DNA of 64,000 bases, from contig NZ_MBES01000068.1 in assembly GCF_001954195.1 (NCBI RefSeq), positions 92,950-156,949 of the forward strand. The letters are read 5' to 3'. This document shows, piece by piece, positions 10,495 through 20,418 of this stretch. The DNA comes from Mycobacterium sp. IS-1264. GTDB taxonomy: Bacteria > Actinomycetota > Actinomycetes > Mycobacteriales > Mycobacteriaceae. A program made the translations under genes and the position numbers. The stretch's first letter is position 1. Every line of letters starts with the position of its first letter. The notes below the pieces were generated by a model that had not been told where the DNA came from, searched no databases, and worked only from the letters and a program-made list of their open reading frames with translations.

Positions 10495-11616
10495 ATGACC
10501 GGTCAGAATCCCAACCTGGCCGCGCTGAGCGCCGCGGGGGTGTCCGTTTGGCTGGATGACTTGTCGCGGGACCGGCTGCAATCCGGCAACCTGCAGGAGC
10601 TGATCGACACCAAGAGTGTCGTCGGCGTGACCACCAATCCGTCCATCTTCCAAAAGGCGTTCGCCGAAGGCCACGCCTACGACAAACAGATCGCCGAGCT
10701 GGCCGAGCGCGGCGCCGATGTCGATGCCACCATCCGCACCGTCACCACCGACGACGTGCGCAGCGCCTGCGACGTGCTGACGCGCGAGTGGGAGGCCTCC
10801 GACGGTGTCGACGGCCGGGTTTCCATCGAGGTCGACCCGCGGCTGGCCAGCGAAACGGACAAGACCATCGCGCAGGCCGTCGAGCTGTGGAAGATCGTCG
10901 ACCGGCCGAACCTGTTCATCAAGATCCCGGCCACCAAGGCCGGCCTGCCGGCCATCACCGCCGTTCTCGCGGAAGGGATTTCGGTCAACGTCACCCTCAT
11001 CTTCTCCGTCGAGCGGCACCGCGAGGTGATGGACGCCTACCTGACCGGGATGGAGAAGGCACGCGAAGCCGGGCACGACCTGTCCAAAATCCATTCGGTG
11101 GCATCGTTTTTCGTGTCACGGGTGGACACCGAGGTGGACAAGCGGCTGGAGAAGCTCGCCACCCCGGACGCGCTCGCGCTGCGCGGCCAGGCCGGTGTCG
11201 CCAACGCGCGGCTGGCCTACGCCGCCTATCAGGAGGTCTTCGAGAATGGCGAACGCTACCAGGCGCTCAAGGCCGACGGCGCGCGGGTTCAGCGTCCGCT
11301 GTGGGCCTCGACCGGGGTCAAGAATCCGGACTACTCCGACACCCTCTACGTGACCGAGCTGGTCGCGCCGCACACGGTGAACACCATGCCGGAGAAGACG
11401 ATTGACGCGGTCGCCGACCATGGCGTCATCAACGGCGACACCGTCACGGGCACCGCGCAGGCAGCTCAGGCGGTATTCGACAAGCTGGCGGCGGTCGGGG
11501 TCGACGTGACCGACGTGTTCGTGGTCCTGGAGAACGAGGGCGTGGAGAAGTTCGTGGATTCCTGGACCGAGCTGCTGGAGGAAACGCAGAAGCAACTGGG
11601 TTCCACCGCTCAATGA
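10495..11616 (+). CDS. tal: Transaldolase
   Basis: Transaldolase transfers a dihydroxyacetone unit between sedoheptulose-7-P and glyceraldehyde-3-P by a Schiff-base mechanism. The 373-residue length fits the long bacterial transaldolase class, not the short fructose-6-P aldolase type. The catalytic lysine is in [12 protein letters not shown] (Lys143); [11 protein letters not shown] near the N-terminus and [11 protein letters not shown] are further family motifs. The ATG at 10495 is preceded by AGAGAGGGAG. Its stop overlaps the zwf start by four bases (ATGA), so translation is probably coupled. Confidence 0.98.
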   Translation: MTGQNPNLAALSAAGVSVWLDDLSRDRLQSGNLQELIDTKSVVGVTTNPSIFQKAFAEGHAYDKQIAELAERGADVDATIRTVTTDDVRSACDVLTREWEASDGVDGRVSIEVDPRLASETDKTIAQAVELWKIVDRPNLFIKIPATKAGLPAITAVLAEGISVNVTLIFSVERHREVMDAYLTGMEKAREAGHDLSKIHSVASFFVSRVDTEVDKRLEKLATPDALALRGQAGVANARLAYAAYQEVFENGERYQALKADGARVQRPLWASTGVKNPDYSDTLYVTELVAPHTVNTMPEKTIDAVADHGVINGDTVTGTAQAAQAVFDKLAAVGVDVTDVFVVLENEGVEKFVDSWTELLEETQKQLGSTAQ

Positions 11617-13157
11617 GCCGGGCCGCGGCTGCCACGCAGTGGCGTAATCCGCTGCGGGACAAAGAAGACAAGCGCCTGCCCAGGATCGCCGGCCCGTGTG
11701 CCATGGTGCTCTTCGGCGTCACCGGCGATCTGGCCCACAAGAAAGTGGTGCCGGCCATCTATGACCTGGCCAACCGCGGTCTGCTGCCGCCCACCTTCTC
11801 GCTGGTCGGCTTCGGCCGCCGCGACTGGGATCACGACGCCTTTGCCCAGGTGATCCTCGACGACGTCAAGCAGCACTGCCGTACCCCGTTCCGCCAGGCG
11901 ATCTGGGAGCGGCTGGCGGACGGATTGCGGTTCGTGCGCGGCGAGTTCGACGACGAGGCCGCGTTCGGGCGGCTGGCCGAGACGCTGGAGAAACTCGATG
12001 CCGAGCGCGGCATCGGCGGCAATCACGCCTTCTACCTGGCGATCCCGCCCAAATCGTTTCCGGTGGTGTGCGAACAGCTGCACTCCTCCGGACTGGCCCG
12101 ACCGCAGGACGACCGGTGGAGCCGGGTCGTCATCGAGAAACCGTTCGGCCACGACCTGCAGAGCGCCCGCGAACTCAACCACGTGGTCAACTCGGTGTTC
12201 CCGGAGGAGTCGGTGTTCCGCATCGACCACTACCTGGGCAAGGAGACGGTGCAGAATATCCTGGCGTTGCGCTTCGCCAATCAACTATGGGACCCGATCT
12301 GGAACGCGCACTACGTCGACCACGTGCAGATCACCATGGCCGAAGACATCGGGCTGGGTGGCCGGGCCGGCTACTACGACGGCATCGGCGCCGCCCGCGA
12401 CGTCATCCAGAACCACCTGATGCAGCTGCTGGCCCTGACCGCGATGGAAGAGCCGGTCAGCTTCAATCCGCATGCCTTGCAGGCGGAGAAGATCAAGGTG
12501 CTCTCGGCCACTCAGCTCGCGCAGCCGCTCGACGAGACCAGCAGCCGGGGCCAATACGCCGCGGGCTGGCAGGGCGGCGAGAAAGTGGTCGGCCTGCTCG
12601 ACGAGGAGGGCTTCGCGCAGGACTCCACCACCGAGACCTTCGCCGCCATCACGCTCGAGGTCGACACCCGCCGCTGGGCCGGTGTCCCGTTCTACCTGCG
12701 AACCGGAAAGCGGTTGGGCCGCAGGGTGACCGAGATCGCCCTGGTGTTCAAACGCGCGCCACATCTGCCGTTCGACGCCACCATGACCGACGAGCTCGGC
12801 ACCAACGCCATCGTCATCCGGGTGCAGCCCGACGAGGGCATCACCTTGCGGTTCGGTTCCAAGGTCCCGGGCAGCACGATGGAAGTCCGCGACGTCAACA
12901 TGGATTTCTCCTACGGCTCGGCATTCGTGGAGGATTCCCCCGAGGCGTACGAGCGGCTGATCCTGGACGTGCTGCTCGGCGAGCCGTCGCTGTTCCCGGT
13001 GAACGAGGAGGTCGAATTGGCTTGGGAGATACTCGATCCCGTCCTCGACTATTGGGCGACACACGGCAAGCCCGACTCCTATGAGTCCGGTACCTGGGGG
13101 CCCGCGTCGGCGTTCGAGATGTTGCGCCGCACCGGGCGGGAATGGCGGCGCCCGTGA
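11613..13157 (+). CDS. zwf: Glucose-6-phosphate 1-dehydrogenase
   Basis: The enzyme oxidises glucose-6-P to 6-phosphogluconolactone with NADP+ and opens the oxidative pentose phosphate branch. The 514-residue product has the dinucleotide-binding motif [12 protein letters not shown] near residue 35 and the substrate signature RIDHYLGKE starting at residue 203. It corresponds to zwf2 of M. tuberculosis, the copy located in the operon with opcA. Its start overlaps tal and its stop TGA overlaps the opcA GTG, so the three are very likely co-translated. Confidence 0.98.
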   Translation: MSRAAAATQWRNPLRDKEDKRLPRIAGPCAMVLFGVTGDLAHKKVVPAIYDLANRGLLPPTFSLVGFGRRDWDHDAFAQVILDDVKQHCRTPFRQAIWERLADGLRFVRGEFDDEAAFGRLAETLEKLDAERGIGGNHAFYLAIPPKSFPVVCEQLHSSGLARPQDDRWSRVVIEKPFGHDLQSARELNHVVNSVFPEESVFRIDHYLGKETVQNILALRFANQLWDPIWNAHYVDHVQITMAEDIGLGGRAGYYDGIGAARDVIQNHLMQLLALTAMEEPVSFNPHALQAEKIKVLSATQLAQPLDETSSRGQYAAGWQGGEKVVGLLDEEGFAQDSTTETFAAITLEVDTRRWAGVPFYLRTGKRLGRRVTEIALVFKRAPHLPFDATMTDELGTNAIVIRVQPDEGITLRFGSKVPGSTMEVRDVNMDFSYGSAFVEDSPEAYERLILDVLLGEPSLFPVNEEVELAWEILDPVLDYWATHGKPDSYESGTWGPASAFEMLRRTGREWRRP

Positions 13158-14065
13158 TTATCGATCTGCTGGACACCAGCACCACCGCGGTCAACAAGAA
13201 GCTCGACGAGCTACGCGAACAGGCCGGCGTCGTCACGATGGGCCGCGTGGGGACGCTGATCATCAAGTCCGACAACGACACGATGGTCGAGGAATCGATC
13301 GAGGCCGCCAACGCCGCCAGCCACGAGCACCCGAGCCGGGTCCTGGTGGTGACCGCCGGCAACGCCGACGCCACCGAGGCGCGGTTGGACGCCCAGGTTC
13401 GCGTCGGGGGTGACGCCGGCGCCGGGGAGGTCGTGGTGCTGAGGCTGTCGGGACCGCTGGCCGATCACGCCGAGAGCGTCGTCATTCCGTTCCTGCTGCC
13501 CGACATCCCGGTGGTGGCGTGGTGGCCCGACGTCGCCCCGGCGGTACCCGCCCAAGACCCGTTGGGCCAGTTGGCGATTCGACGCATCACCGACGCGACC
13601 AACAGTGACGATCCGCTGTCTTCGATCCGGGGCCGGCTGCAGGGTTATACAGCCGGCGACACGGATTTAGCCTGGGCGCGCATCACCTACTGGCGGGCGC
13701 TGCTCACCTCCGCGGTGGACCAGAAGCCGCACGAGGAGATCGAGTCGGCGCTGGTGTCCGGTTTGCGAACCGAGCCCGCGCTCGACGTGCTGGCGGGCTG
13801 GCTGGCCAGCCGGATCGACGGGCCGGTGCGCCGGGTGGTCGGCGACCTCAAAGTCGAGCTGGAGCGCAAGTCCGAAACCATCACCCTGAGCCGGCCCCAG
13901 GAGGGCACGACGGCCACCCTGAGCCGGACGGGCCGCCCCGATGCCCTGGTTCCATTGGCGCGCAGGGAAACCCGAGAGTGCCTGGCCGAAGACATGCGGC
14001 GGCTGGACCCCGACGAGATCTACTTCGCCGCGCTGGAGGGCATCGACAAGGTGCAGTACGCATGA
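13154..14065 (+). CDS. opcA: Glucose-6-phosphate dehydrogenase assembly protein OpcA
   Basis: OpcA is a non-catalytic partner that promotes assembly and redox activation of G6PDH in cyanobacteria and actinobacteria. The protein begins [20 protein letters not shown] and is 303 residues long. I prefer GTG 13154 over the upstream ATG 13142 because it gives the family N-terminus and a GTGA overlap with the zwf stop; the ATG would add only [13 protein letters not shown] and [13 protein letters not shown] are conserved-looking segments. Its own stop overlaps pgl. Confidence 0.95.
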   Translation: MIIDLLDTSTTAVNKKLDELREQAGVVTMGRVGTLIIKSDNDTMVEESIEAANAASHEHPSRVLVVTAGNADATEARLDAQVRVGGDAGAGEVVVLRLSGPLADHAESVVIPFLLPDIPVVAWWPDVAPAVPAQDPLGQLAIRRITDATNSDDPLSSIRGRLQGYTAGDTDLAWARITYWRALLTSAVDQKPHEEIESALVSGLRTEPALDVLAGWLASRIDGPVRRVVGDLKVELERKSETITLSRPQEGTTATLSRTGRPDALVPLARRETRECLAEDMRRLDPDEIYFAALEGIDKVQYA

Positions 14066-14799
14066 GCCGCGTGATCGACATCGTCCCCGACGGCGACGCC
14101 CTGGTCCGGGCCGCCGGCTCCCGGCTGGTCGCTACCATCGAGGCCGCCGTGGCGGCCCGGGGGCGCGCCCTGATCGTGCTGACCGGCGGCGGCAACGGCA
14201 TCGGGCTGCTGAAGTATCTCCGCACGCAGCGGGTGGACTGGTCGAAGGTGCATTTGTTCTGGGGTGACGAGCGCTACGTTCCCGAGGACGACGACGAGCG
14301 CAACGAGAAGCAGGCGCGCGAGGCGTTGCTCGATCACGTCGACATTCCGTCCAGCCAGGTGCATCCGATGGCCGCCAGTGACGGCGAATTCGGCAACGAT
14401 CTGGCCGCGGCGGCCCTTGCCTACGAACAGCTGCTGGCCGCCAACGCCGCTCCCGGTGAGCCGGCGCCGACCTTCGACGTCCACCTGCTGGGCATGGGTC
14501 CCGAGGGCCACATCAACTCCCTGTTCCCCGACACCCCCGCCGTCCTCGAGACCACCCGCATGGTCGTCGCGGTCGACGACTCCCCCAAACCGCCGCCGCA
14601 ACGAATCACCTTGACACTGCCCGCGATTCAGCGTTCCCGCGAGGTCTGGCTGATGGTGTCGGGCGCCGGGAAGGCCGACGCGGCCGCCGCCGCCATCGGT
14701 GGCGCGCAACCGGTCACGGTGCCGGCCGCCGGGGCCATCGGCCTGGAGACCACGCTCTGGCTGCTCGACGAGGAGGCCGCGGCCCAGCTTCCCAGCTGA
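14062..14799 (+). CDS. pgl: 6-phosphogluconolactonase
   Basis: The enzyme hydrolyses 6-phosphogluconolactone to 6-phosphogluconate, directly after the Zwf reaction. The 245-residue protein is a member of the DevB/SOL-type lactonases related to glucosamine-6-P isomerases: [29 protein letters not shown] and [16 protein letters not shown] are the hallmark motifs. ATG 14062 overlaps the opcA stop by four bases. The gene closes the enzymatic part of the pentose phosphate operon. Confidence 0.97.
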   Translation: MSRVIDIVPDGDALVRAAGSRLVATIEAAVAARGRALIVLTGGGNGIGLLKYLRTQRVDWSKVHLFWGDERYVPEDDDERNEKQAREALLDHVDIPSSQVHPMAASDGEFGNDLAAAALAYEQLLAANAAPGEPAPTFDVHLLGMGPEGHINSLFPDTPAVLETTRMVVAVDDSPKPPPQRITLTLPAIQRSREVWLMVSGAGKADAAAAAIGGAQPVTVPAAGAIGLETTLWLLDEEAAAQLPS

Positions 14800-14821
14800 C
14801 GCTGGGCGCATAATGACGTTC

Positions 14822-15211
14822 ATGGCAGACAAAACCGTGCGCAACGGGCCCGAGCGAAGCCGGATCAAGACCCTCACCCAGGCGGCGCTCAACGCCGACA
14901 AGACCGTCGAACAGGTCGAAGACGTCCTCGACGGCCTCGGCAGGACGATGGTCGAGCTGAACAGCTCGCTATCGGCCCTCAACGCGACGGTGGAACGCCT
15001 GGAGGGCGGCCTGGATCATCTGGAGGGCGTGCTGCACAGCCTGGACAATCTCGCCCAGCGGCTCATCGCGCTCGTCGAGCCGGTGGAGGCGATCGTCCAG
15101 CGCATCGACTACATGGTCGGGGTGGGCGAAACGGTGATGTCCCCCTTGTCGGTCACCGAGCACGCGGTGCGCGGCGTGCTGGACCGGCTGCGCAACCGTA
15201 CGGTGCACTAG
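14822..15211 (+). CDS. Small helical hypothetical protein (Rv1444c-like)
   Basis: This 129-residue protein has no function I recognise. After a basic start (MADKTVRNGPERSRIK) it is almost entirely amphipathic helix, with heptad-like leucine and valine spacing from about 20 to 110 (VEQVEDVLDGLGRTMVELN, LSALNATVERLEGGLDHLE), so a coiled-coil or phasin-like fold is likely. An alternative ATG at 14813 would add three residues. It sits 22 bases after pgl at the end of the pentose phosphate operon, as Rv1444c does in M. tuberculosis, and overlaps the convergent membrane-protein gene by four bases. Confidence 0.8.
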   Translation: MADKTVRNGPERSRIKTLTQAALNADKTVEQVEDVLDGLGRTMVELNSSLSALNATVERLEGGLDHLEGVLHSLDNLAQRLIALVEPVEAIVQRIDYMVGVGETVMSPLSVTEHAVRGVLDRLRNRTVH

Positions 15212-15984
15212 GTTCCGCGGTCGACCGCGTCGAAAACTTCCAGCGCGTGTCCGAACGGCTCCGATGTGATCGCGTGGTCGGTCTCGGAGCGATGGTCGAG
15301 CGAGTAGTCGATGCACAGCAGCAGGCCCAGGAGGACGGCGACCGCGCTGGACAGGAGTGCCTGGCCGAGGGTGCTGCCCAGGCGCAGGAATCCGGTAAGG
15401 CCTACCAGGACAACCCCGCCGAAGATCAGTCCCAACCACAGCAGCGCCGGTATCCGCGGCTTGGTCGCGATCATGCGCTGGGTGCGATCGGACGACAGCA
15501 CGCTCAACTCGCTGAGGAACTGGGAATTGATGGCGCTCAACGCGGCACCCGGCGACTGACTGCCGGCGATGCGGTACATCTGCGTGATCGCGGCGCGTGC
15601 GCTGTCGCGGGCGCCGTCGCCGGCCGGCTTGGTCGAATCGGAACCCGCCACCGCCGTCGTGTACTGGCGCAGCAGTTGTTGAAGCTGGGGCCGCTCCGGT
15701 TCCGGCATGGCGACGGTCTGCCGGTACAGCGTCGTCAGTGCCGACGCCTCGTTGGCGACGATGACCTGGGTGGCGGAAAACTGTTGCCAGGTGACGACCA
15801 CGGTGAACCCAAGCAGGGCGCCGTAGACAAGCCCGACGATCGCGACGAACGGCGACATGGCCGAATCGTGCAGTTTTCCTTCGCCGGCCAGGACACGATT
15901 GCCGAACCATACGCTGACCACCGCGAGCACGATCGCGGTGGCGACCACGCTGACAAGAATCAACCAAAGAGACGGCGCACCCAT
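15208..15984 (-). CDS. DUF4239-type membrane protein
   Basis: The 258-residue product has two N-terminal membrane helices (about 6-28 and 44-66, including SLWLILVSVVATAIVLAVV) and two more near the C-terminus (about 178-225, including LLWLGLIFGGVVLVGL). A soluble middle contains SATQVIVANEASALTTLYRQ and pairs of ARDSARAAITQMYRI. This layout fits the bestrophin-like DUF4239 family; no transport activity can be stated. The start at ATG 15984 (MGAPSLW) places the first helix at the N-terminus; a longer form from an upstream ATG would add an Arg-rich leader. It is transcribed toward the pentose phosphate operon. Confidence 0.8.
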   Translation of the reverse strand: MGAPSLWLILVSVVATAIVLAVVSVWFGNRVLAGEGKLHDSAMSPFVAIVGLVYGALLGFTVVVTWQQFSATQVIVANEASALTTLYRQTVAMPEPERPQLQQLLRQYTTAVAGSDSTKPAGDGARDSARAAITQMYRIAGSQSPGAALSAINSQFLSELSVLSSDRTQRMIATKPRIPALLWLGLIFGGVVLVGLTGFLRLGSTLGQALLSSAVAVLLGLLLCIDYSLDHRSETDHAITSEPFGHALEVFDAVDRGT

Positions 15985-16046
15985 CGCCCGAGACCATACT
16001 GCGCGTCGGCGGCGGTGTCGGCCATCGGCGCGCGCATGTCGGCCAT

Positions 16047-18854
16047 TTACCCGCTGTTGCGCAGCGCGCTGGAGAGGCCGTTCATGGTCAGTAGGATGCC
16101 GCGCTGCACCAATTCGTGGTCGTCGCCCGAGCGGTAGCGGCGCAGCAGTTCCACCTGAAGGTGGTTCAGCGGCTCCAGGTACGGGAACCGATTGAACACC
16201 GAACGTGCGAGCGCCGGGTTGTCGGCAAGGAGGTCGTCGTGACCGGTGATGAGCTTGTGCATGGCGATGGTGCGCCGATGTTCGTCGACGATCTTGTCGA
16301 ATACCCTGCGCCGCAACGATTCGTCGGGCACCAGCTCGGCGTAGCGGGCCGCCAGGCCCAGGTCGCTCTTGGCCAGCACCTGCGCCATGTTCGACAGCAC
16401 GCTGGCGAAGAACGGCCACCGCTCGTACAGCTCGTGCAGCGTCGCCACCCGGTCGGCTTCGCCGTCCGGACCCGCCGCGATCCACTGTTCGAACGCCGAT
16501 CCGGTTCCGTACCAACCGGGCAGCATGACCCGCGACTGGCTCCACGCCAGCACCCACGGGATGGCGCGCAGGTCCGCGATCGACTCGGTGGGCTTGCGCG
16601 AAGCGGGTCGGCTGCCGATGTTCAGCGATCCGATCTCGCTGACCGGTGTCGATGCCTTGAAGTATTCGACGAATCCCGGTGTGTCGTGCACCAACTCGGC
16701 GTAGGCGCGCCGCGCCAGGGTCGCCACCTCGTCGAGCACCGCGTACGCCGGTTCGGCTGCCTCGCCGAGACCCTCGACGTCCAGCAGCGTGGACTCCAAC
16801 GTCGCCGCCACCAGGCTCTCCAGATTGCGGCGCGCCAACTGGGGTTCGGCGTACTTGGCGGCGATCACCTCACCCTGCTCGGTGAGGCGCAGCGATCCGT
16901 TCACCGCTCCCGGCGGTTGCGCCAGGATCGCCTGGTAGCTCGGCCCGCCGCCGCGCCCGACGGTGCCGCCGCGACCGTGGAAGAGCCGCAACCGAATTCC
17001 GGTCTTGCGGGCCACGTCGACCAGGGACAGCTCCGCCCGGTACACCGCCCAGCTGGAGGCGAGGTAACCGCCGTCCTTGTTGGAGTCGGAGTAGCCCAGC
17101 ATCACCTCTTGCGAGTCGCCGCGCGCGGAGACGAGCGCCCGATAGACGGGCAGTTCCAGCATCGCGTGCAGAATCGCCGCGCCGTTGTGCAGATCGTCGA
17201 TCGTCTCGAACAACGGCGAAATGCCAACCGGGCAGTAGGGTTCCGGCCCCGAGGCGTCCAGCAGGCCGGCCTCTTTCAGCAGGATCGCCGCCTCCAGCAC
17301 GTCCGACACCGACTGGCACATCGAGATCACGTAGTTGGGCACCGCGGCGGGCCCGTAGCGCCGGACTGCGTGGGCGGCGGCGGCCATCACACCCAGCTCG
17401 CCGCGCGCCAGGTCGGACAATTCCGCGCGCTCGCCGAGCAGCGGTCGGCGGGTGCTCAGTTCGGCGGCCAGCAGCTCGACCCGCTCGTCTTCCGCCAGCG
17501 AGCCGTAGTCCGGGTGCACACCCGCCCACGCCAGCAGCTCGCCGACCACCTCTTGGTGTACGTCGGAGTTTTGCCGCATGTCGAGGCCGCACAGGTGAAA
17601 CCCGAAGACGCCCACGCCTTCTCGCAACAACGCCAGCCGGTCGTCGGCCAGTAGCGCGCTGCCGTGGGCGCGCAGCGAAGCGTCGACGGTGTCGAGGTCG
17701 GTGCGCAATTCGGCGGGCGTGACATACCGGGTCAGGCCCAGGTCGAGCTCGTGCTGCGGTCGCCGGTCCAGGATCTCGGCGGCGGTCGCGGTGAGCCGGC
17801 CGCGGATCACCCGCACTGCACGCCGGTACGGCTCGTCGGCCCGGGCGTTCTCCGGGCACGCGTCGGACAGCTCGGCCAGTTCGGGGGTGACGCCGACCAG
17901 TCGCGCCGACAGCGACAGTTCCTGCTCGAGGTCGGTGAGCTCGGCCAGGTAGTGCGCCACCGCGGTGAACGCGGCGCTGCCGGTGGCCCGCCGCACCACC
18001 TCTCCGGTGACGTTCGGGTTTCCGTCGCGGTCACCGCCGATCCAGGAGCCCGGCTGCAGGATCGGGCTGGCGAGCAGCTCGGCGTCCGGCCACCGAGCGC
18101 GCAGCGCGTCGCGAACCTCGCTGTTCACTTGCGGGATCACCTCGAACAATGCGGCCGGGTAATAGCGCAGCCCGACGTCGATCTCGTCGGTGATCTGCAG
18201 CCTCGAGAGCCGGATCAGCGCGGTCTGCCACAGTGTGAGGACCTGGCGGCGCAGCTCGAGTTCGATGTCGCGGCCGTCGTCGGTCTGGGTGTGACCCTCG
18301 GCGTGCAGTCGCATCAGCCCGGTGATCCGGTGCTGGGTGACGAAGACGGTGCGCCGGCGGGTCTCGGTGGGATGGGCGGTGATGACCGGGGAGACCAAGG
18401 CGCCCTTCAGTGCATCGGCCACCGTGGCCGAATTCAGTTCCGCGAGATCGAGTTTCGCGTAGGTGGCGGCGAGGCTGCTGTCTTGGGGCGGCTCGCCCGC
18501 GTCGATGTGAACGGCGCGGCGGCGTTCGCGGTGGATGTCTTCGGCGACGTTGGCCAGCAGCGCAAAATGGCTGAATGCCCGGATGATCGGGATCGCGAGG
18601 TGGATGTCGATCCCCTCGAACATGCGCGCCAGGTCGGCGCGGTCGATCTCGGAGCGCCGAACCCGGAACGATTCCACCCGGGCGCGCTCCACGAGGTCGA
18701 ACACCTCGTCACCGTTCTGCTCACGCACGGTGTCGCCGAGGATCGCACCGAGCAGCCTGATGTCGGCGCGCATCGGCTCGGTCGCCTCGCGCCCGGTCGC
18801 GGTCCGCTGGACCGCACCGATCGGTTCGAGCGCGGCGTCGGGAGCCTCAACCAT
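16047..18854 (-). CDS. ppc: Phosphoenolpyruvate carboxylase
   Basis: The enzyme carboxylates PEP with bicarbonate to oxaloacetate, an anaplerotic feed to the TCA cycle. The 935-residue product is the full-length bacterial form: catalytic histidine motif [45 protein letters not shown], and the glycine loop [20 protein letters not shown]. The C-terminus RNSG is close to the family's QNTG end, which supports completeness. The ATG at 18854 starts [11 protein letters not shown]. As I recall, M. tuberculosis lacks ppc while other mycobacteria keep it at this site next to the triose genes. The upstream region carries a double palindrome (see separate entry). Confidence 0.97.
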   Translation of the reverse strand: MVEAPDAALEPIGAVQRTATGREATEPMRADIRLLGAILGDTVREQNGDEVFDLVERARVESFRVRRSEIDRADLARMFEGIDIHLAIPIIRAFSHFALLANVAEDIHRERRRAVHIDAGEPPQDSSLAATYAKLDLAELNSATVADALKGALVSPVITAHPTETRRRTVFVTQHRITGLMRLHAEGHTQTDDGRDIELELRRQVLTLWQTALIRLSRLQITDEIDVGLRYYPAALFEVIPQVNSEVRDALRARWPDAELLASPILQPGSWIGGDRDGNPNVTGEVVRRATGSAAFTAVAHYLAELTDLEQELSLSARLVGVTPELAELSDACPENARADEPYRRAVRVIRGRLTATAAEILDRRPQHELDLGLTRYVTPAELRTDLDTVDASLRAHGSALLADDRLALLREGVGVFGFHLCGLDMRQNSDVHQEVVGELLAWAGVHPDYGSLAEDERVELLAAELSTRRPLLGERAELSDLARGELGVMAAAAHAVRRYGPAAVPNYVISMCQSVSDVLEAAILLKEAGLLDASGPEPYCPVGISPLFETIDDLHNGAAILHAMLELPVYRALVSARGDSQEVMLGYSDSNKDGGYLASSWAVYRAELSLVDVARKTGIRLRLFHGRGGTVGRGGGPSYQAILAQPPGAVNGSLRLTEQGEVIAAKYAEPQLARRNLESLVAATLESTLLDVEGLGEAAEPAYAVLDEVATLARRAYAELVHDTPGFVEYFKASTPVSEIGSLNIGSRPASRKPTESIADLRAIPWVLAWSQSRVMLPGWYGTGSAFEQWIAAGPDGEADRVATLHELYERWPFFASVLSNMAQVLAKSDLGLAARYAELVPDESLRRRVFDKIVDEHRRTIAMHKLITGHDDLLADNPALARSVFNRFPYLEPLNHLQVELLRRYRSGDDHELVQRGILLTMNGLSSALRNSG

Positions 18855-18919
18855 GCGTCCCAGTATCGGCGCGGATGGCGCGCTCCGCCCGGCGAGGGCT
18901 CAGGCGGCCGCGGCCGAAA

Positions 18920-18965
18920 GTGAACTTCACGACGCATTGCCGGCGTGTCCCGTCGTGAAATTCAC
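18920..18965. repeat. Inverted repeat of two GTGAA-N-TTCAC units between ppc and DUF732 gene
   Basis: Arm one is GTGAACTTCACGACG at 18920-18934 and arm two is CGTCGTGAAATTCAC at 18951-18965; they are reverse complements at 14 of 15 positions. Each arm also contains its own small palindrome, GTGAA-C-TTCAC and GTGAA-A-TTCAC. It lies in the 155-base divergent spacer, 66 bases upstream of the ppc start and 45 bases upstream of the DUF732 gene. It could be a double operator or a dispersed intergenic palindrome; which one cannot be decided from one copy. Confidence 0.75.
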
Positions 18966-19009
18966 ACTCGCCGCGGTGAGCTAAGGCAACACGAAAGACG
19001 GGAACCGAA

Positions 19010-19363
19010 ATGCCCTCACCTCGCTGGCTGGCCGCGTTGGCCATTCCGATGATCGCCGGCGCTGCCCTGCTGGGTAGCGCGGCGACCGCGATCGCCACTC
19101 CCGCCGATGACGCGTACCTCGCGCAGCTGCGCGCCGTCGGCCTCACCTGGCCACCCCAGACCGAAGAAGCGCTCATCGGGGAGGCGCACCTCATCTGCTA
19201 CGACCTCACGTGGGGTTGGACGCCACAACAGATCGCCGACGACATCCACGCTCACTTGGACAAGAGGGGTGTGACGTTGTTGGACATCGGGACCATGGTC
19301 AACGCCGCGCACTCGACCTATTGCCCGGGCAACGTGTGCGACGCCCCCAGCCTGTGCACCTGA
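19010..19363 (+). CDS. DUF732 secreted small protein
   Basis: The 117-residue product begins with a classical Sec signal peptide (MPSPRWLAALAIPMIAG, then SAATAIATPADDAYLAQL), with probable cleavage after AIA or ATA. The mature part, DAYLAQLRAVGLTWP followed by LICYDLTWGWTPQQIADDI, is the DUF732 pattern common in mycobacterial exported proteins; three cysteines remain in the mature chain, two of them in the tail YCPGNVCDAPSLCT. Function is unknown. The ATG follows GACGGGAACC and the gene is divergent from ppc, with the palindrome in between. Confidence 0.85.
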   Translation: MPSPRWLAALAIPMIAGAALLGSAATAIATPADDAYLAQLRAVGLTWPPQTEEALIGEAHLICYDLTWGWTPQQIADDIHAHLDKRGVTLLDIGTMVNAAHSTYCPGNVCDAPSLCT

Positions 19364-19368
19364 CCGCG

Positions 19369-19602
19369 TCAGCGGTACTTGATCTGCAGGGCCATGCCGA
19401 TGATGCACACCAGCCAGATGCCGGTGATGAACAGCGTCAACCGGTCCAGGTTCTTCTCGACCACGGTCGACCCTGACAGGCTCGACTGCACGCCCCCGCC
19501 GAACAGCGTCGACAGGCCGCCGCCCTTGGCGCGGTGCAGCAGCACCAGCAACACCACCAGGATGCTGGTGACGACCAGGGTGATCTGCAGGGCCAATTGC
19601 AT
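19369..19602 (-). CDS. secG: Preprotein translocase subunit SecG
   Basis: SecG is the small accessory subunit of the SecYEG channel. The 77-residue protein has two membrane helices (about 2-23 and 53-73) separated by the glycine-rich loop RAKGGGLSTLFGGG, the usual SecG fingerprint. It follows tpiA by 30 bases at the end of the gap-pgk-tpiA operon, an arrangement conserved in actinobacteria, and ends six bases from the convergent DUF732 gene. Confidence 0.95.
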   Translation of the reverse strand: MQLALQITLVVTSILVVLLVLLHRAKGGGLSTLFGGGVQSSLSGSTVVEKNLDRLTLFITGIWLVCIIGMALQIKYR

Positions 19603-19632
19603 GACGTGCAGCCTACCGGCTTCGCGGCGGCA

Positions 19633-20418
19633 TCACGGCAGCGGCCCGCCGGCGGCGATGGCCGCCAGCGTCGCGAACTGCTCGCCGTCCAGCGACGCGC
19701 CCCCGACGAGGCCGCCGTCGACGTCGTTCTGGGCGACGATGTCGCCGATGTTCTTCGCGTTCACCGAGCCGCCGTAGAGGACCCGGACGCCCTCGGCGAT
19801 CTGCGGTGATGCCAGCGCGCCCAGCTCCGCGCGGATCGCCGCGCACACCTCCTGGGCGTCGCCCGCGCTGGCCACCCGGCCGGTGCCGATCGCCCAGACC
19901 GGCTCGTAGGCGATGACGACCCGGCCGATCTGCTCGGCCGAAAGGCCGGCCAGCGAGCCGCGCAGCTGCTTCTCGCAGTGGCTGACGTGCTCGCCGGCCT
20001 CCCGGACCTCCAGGTGTTCGCCGATGCAGACGATCGGCGTCAGTTCGTTCTTCAGGGCGGCGGTCGCCTTGGCGGCCACCAGGTCGTCGTCCTCGTTGTG
20101 GTAGGTGCGCCGCTCGGAGTGCCCGACGACGACGAACGAGCAGCCCAGCTTCGACAGGAAGGCGCCGCTGATGTCTCCGGTGTAGGCGCCCGAGTCGTGC
20201 TGGGACAGGTCCTGGGCGCCGTAGGTCAGCCGCAGCTTGTCGCCGTCGACGAGGGTCTGCACGCTGCGCAGGTCGGTGAACGGCGGGAGCACGGTGACGT
20301 CGACCTTGTCGTAGTACTTGTCCGGCAGCGCGAAGGCGATCTTCTGCACCAGCGCGATCGCCTCGAAGTGATTGAGGTTCATCTTCCAGTTGCCGGCGAT
20401 CAGGGGCTTGCGGCTCAC
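19633..20418 (-). CDS. tpiA: Triosephosphate isomerase
   Basis: The enzyme interconverts dihydroxyacetone phosphate and glyceraldehyde-3-P. The 261-residue TIM barrel shows the three catalytic elements: the lysine in AGNWKMNLN, the histidine in VVVGHSERR, and the glutamate in [10 protein letters not shown], plus the phosphate loop [11 protein letters not shown]. The GTG start at 20418 overlaps the pgk stop by four bases (GTGA), so translation is coupled. Confidence 0.98.
   Translation of the reverse strand: MSRKPLIAGNWKMNLNHFEAIALVQKIAFALPDKYYDKVDVTVLPPFTDLRSVQTLVDGDKLRLTYGAQDLSQHDSGAYTGDISGAFLSKLGCSFVVVGHSERRTYHNEDDDLVAAKATAALKNELTPIVCIGEHLEVREAGEHVSHCEKQLRGSLAGLSAEQIGRVVIAYEPVWAIGTGRVASAGDAQEVCAAIRAELGALASPQIAEGVRVLYGGSVNAKNIGDIVAQNDVDGGLVGGASLDGEQFATLAAIAAGGPLP

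Noticed and set aside
8131..11094. A 987-residue open frame on the minus strand opposite tkt and tal
   Set aside because: It is a shadow: the plus strand encodes two complete, recognisable enzymes, and the antisense product has only Arg/Gly/Val-rich sequence with no family motif. High GC makes such long open frames common.
16116..17654. Plus-strand 512-residue open frame across ppc
   Set aside because: It is antisense to full-length PEP carboxylase with all motifs intact; its translation has no recognisable domain.
18920..18965. CRP/cAMP receptor site
   Set aside because: GTGA and TCAC are present but the spacing (GTGAA-N-TTCAC) is far shorter than the TGTGA-N6-TCACA of CRP sites.
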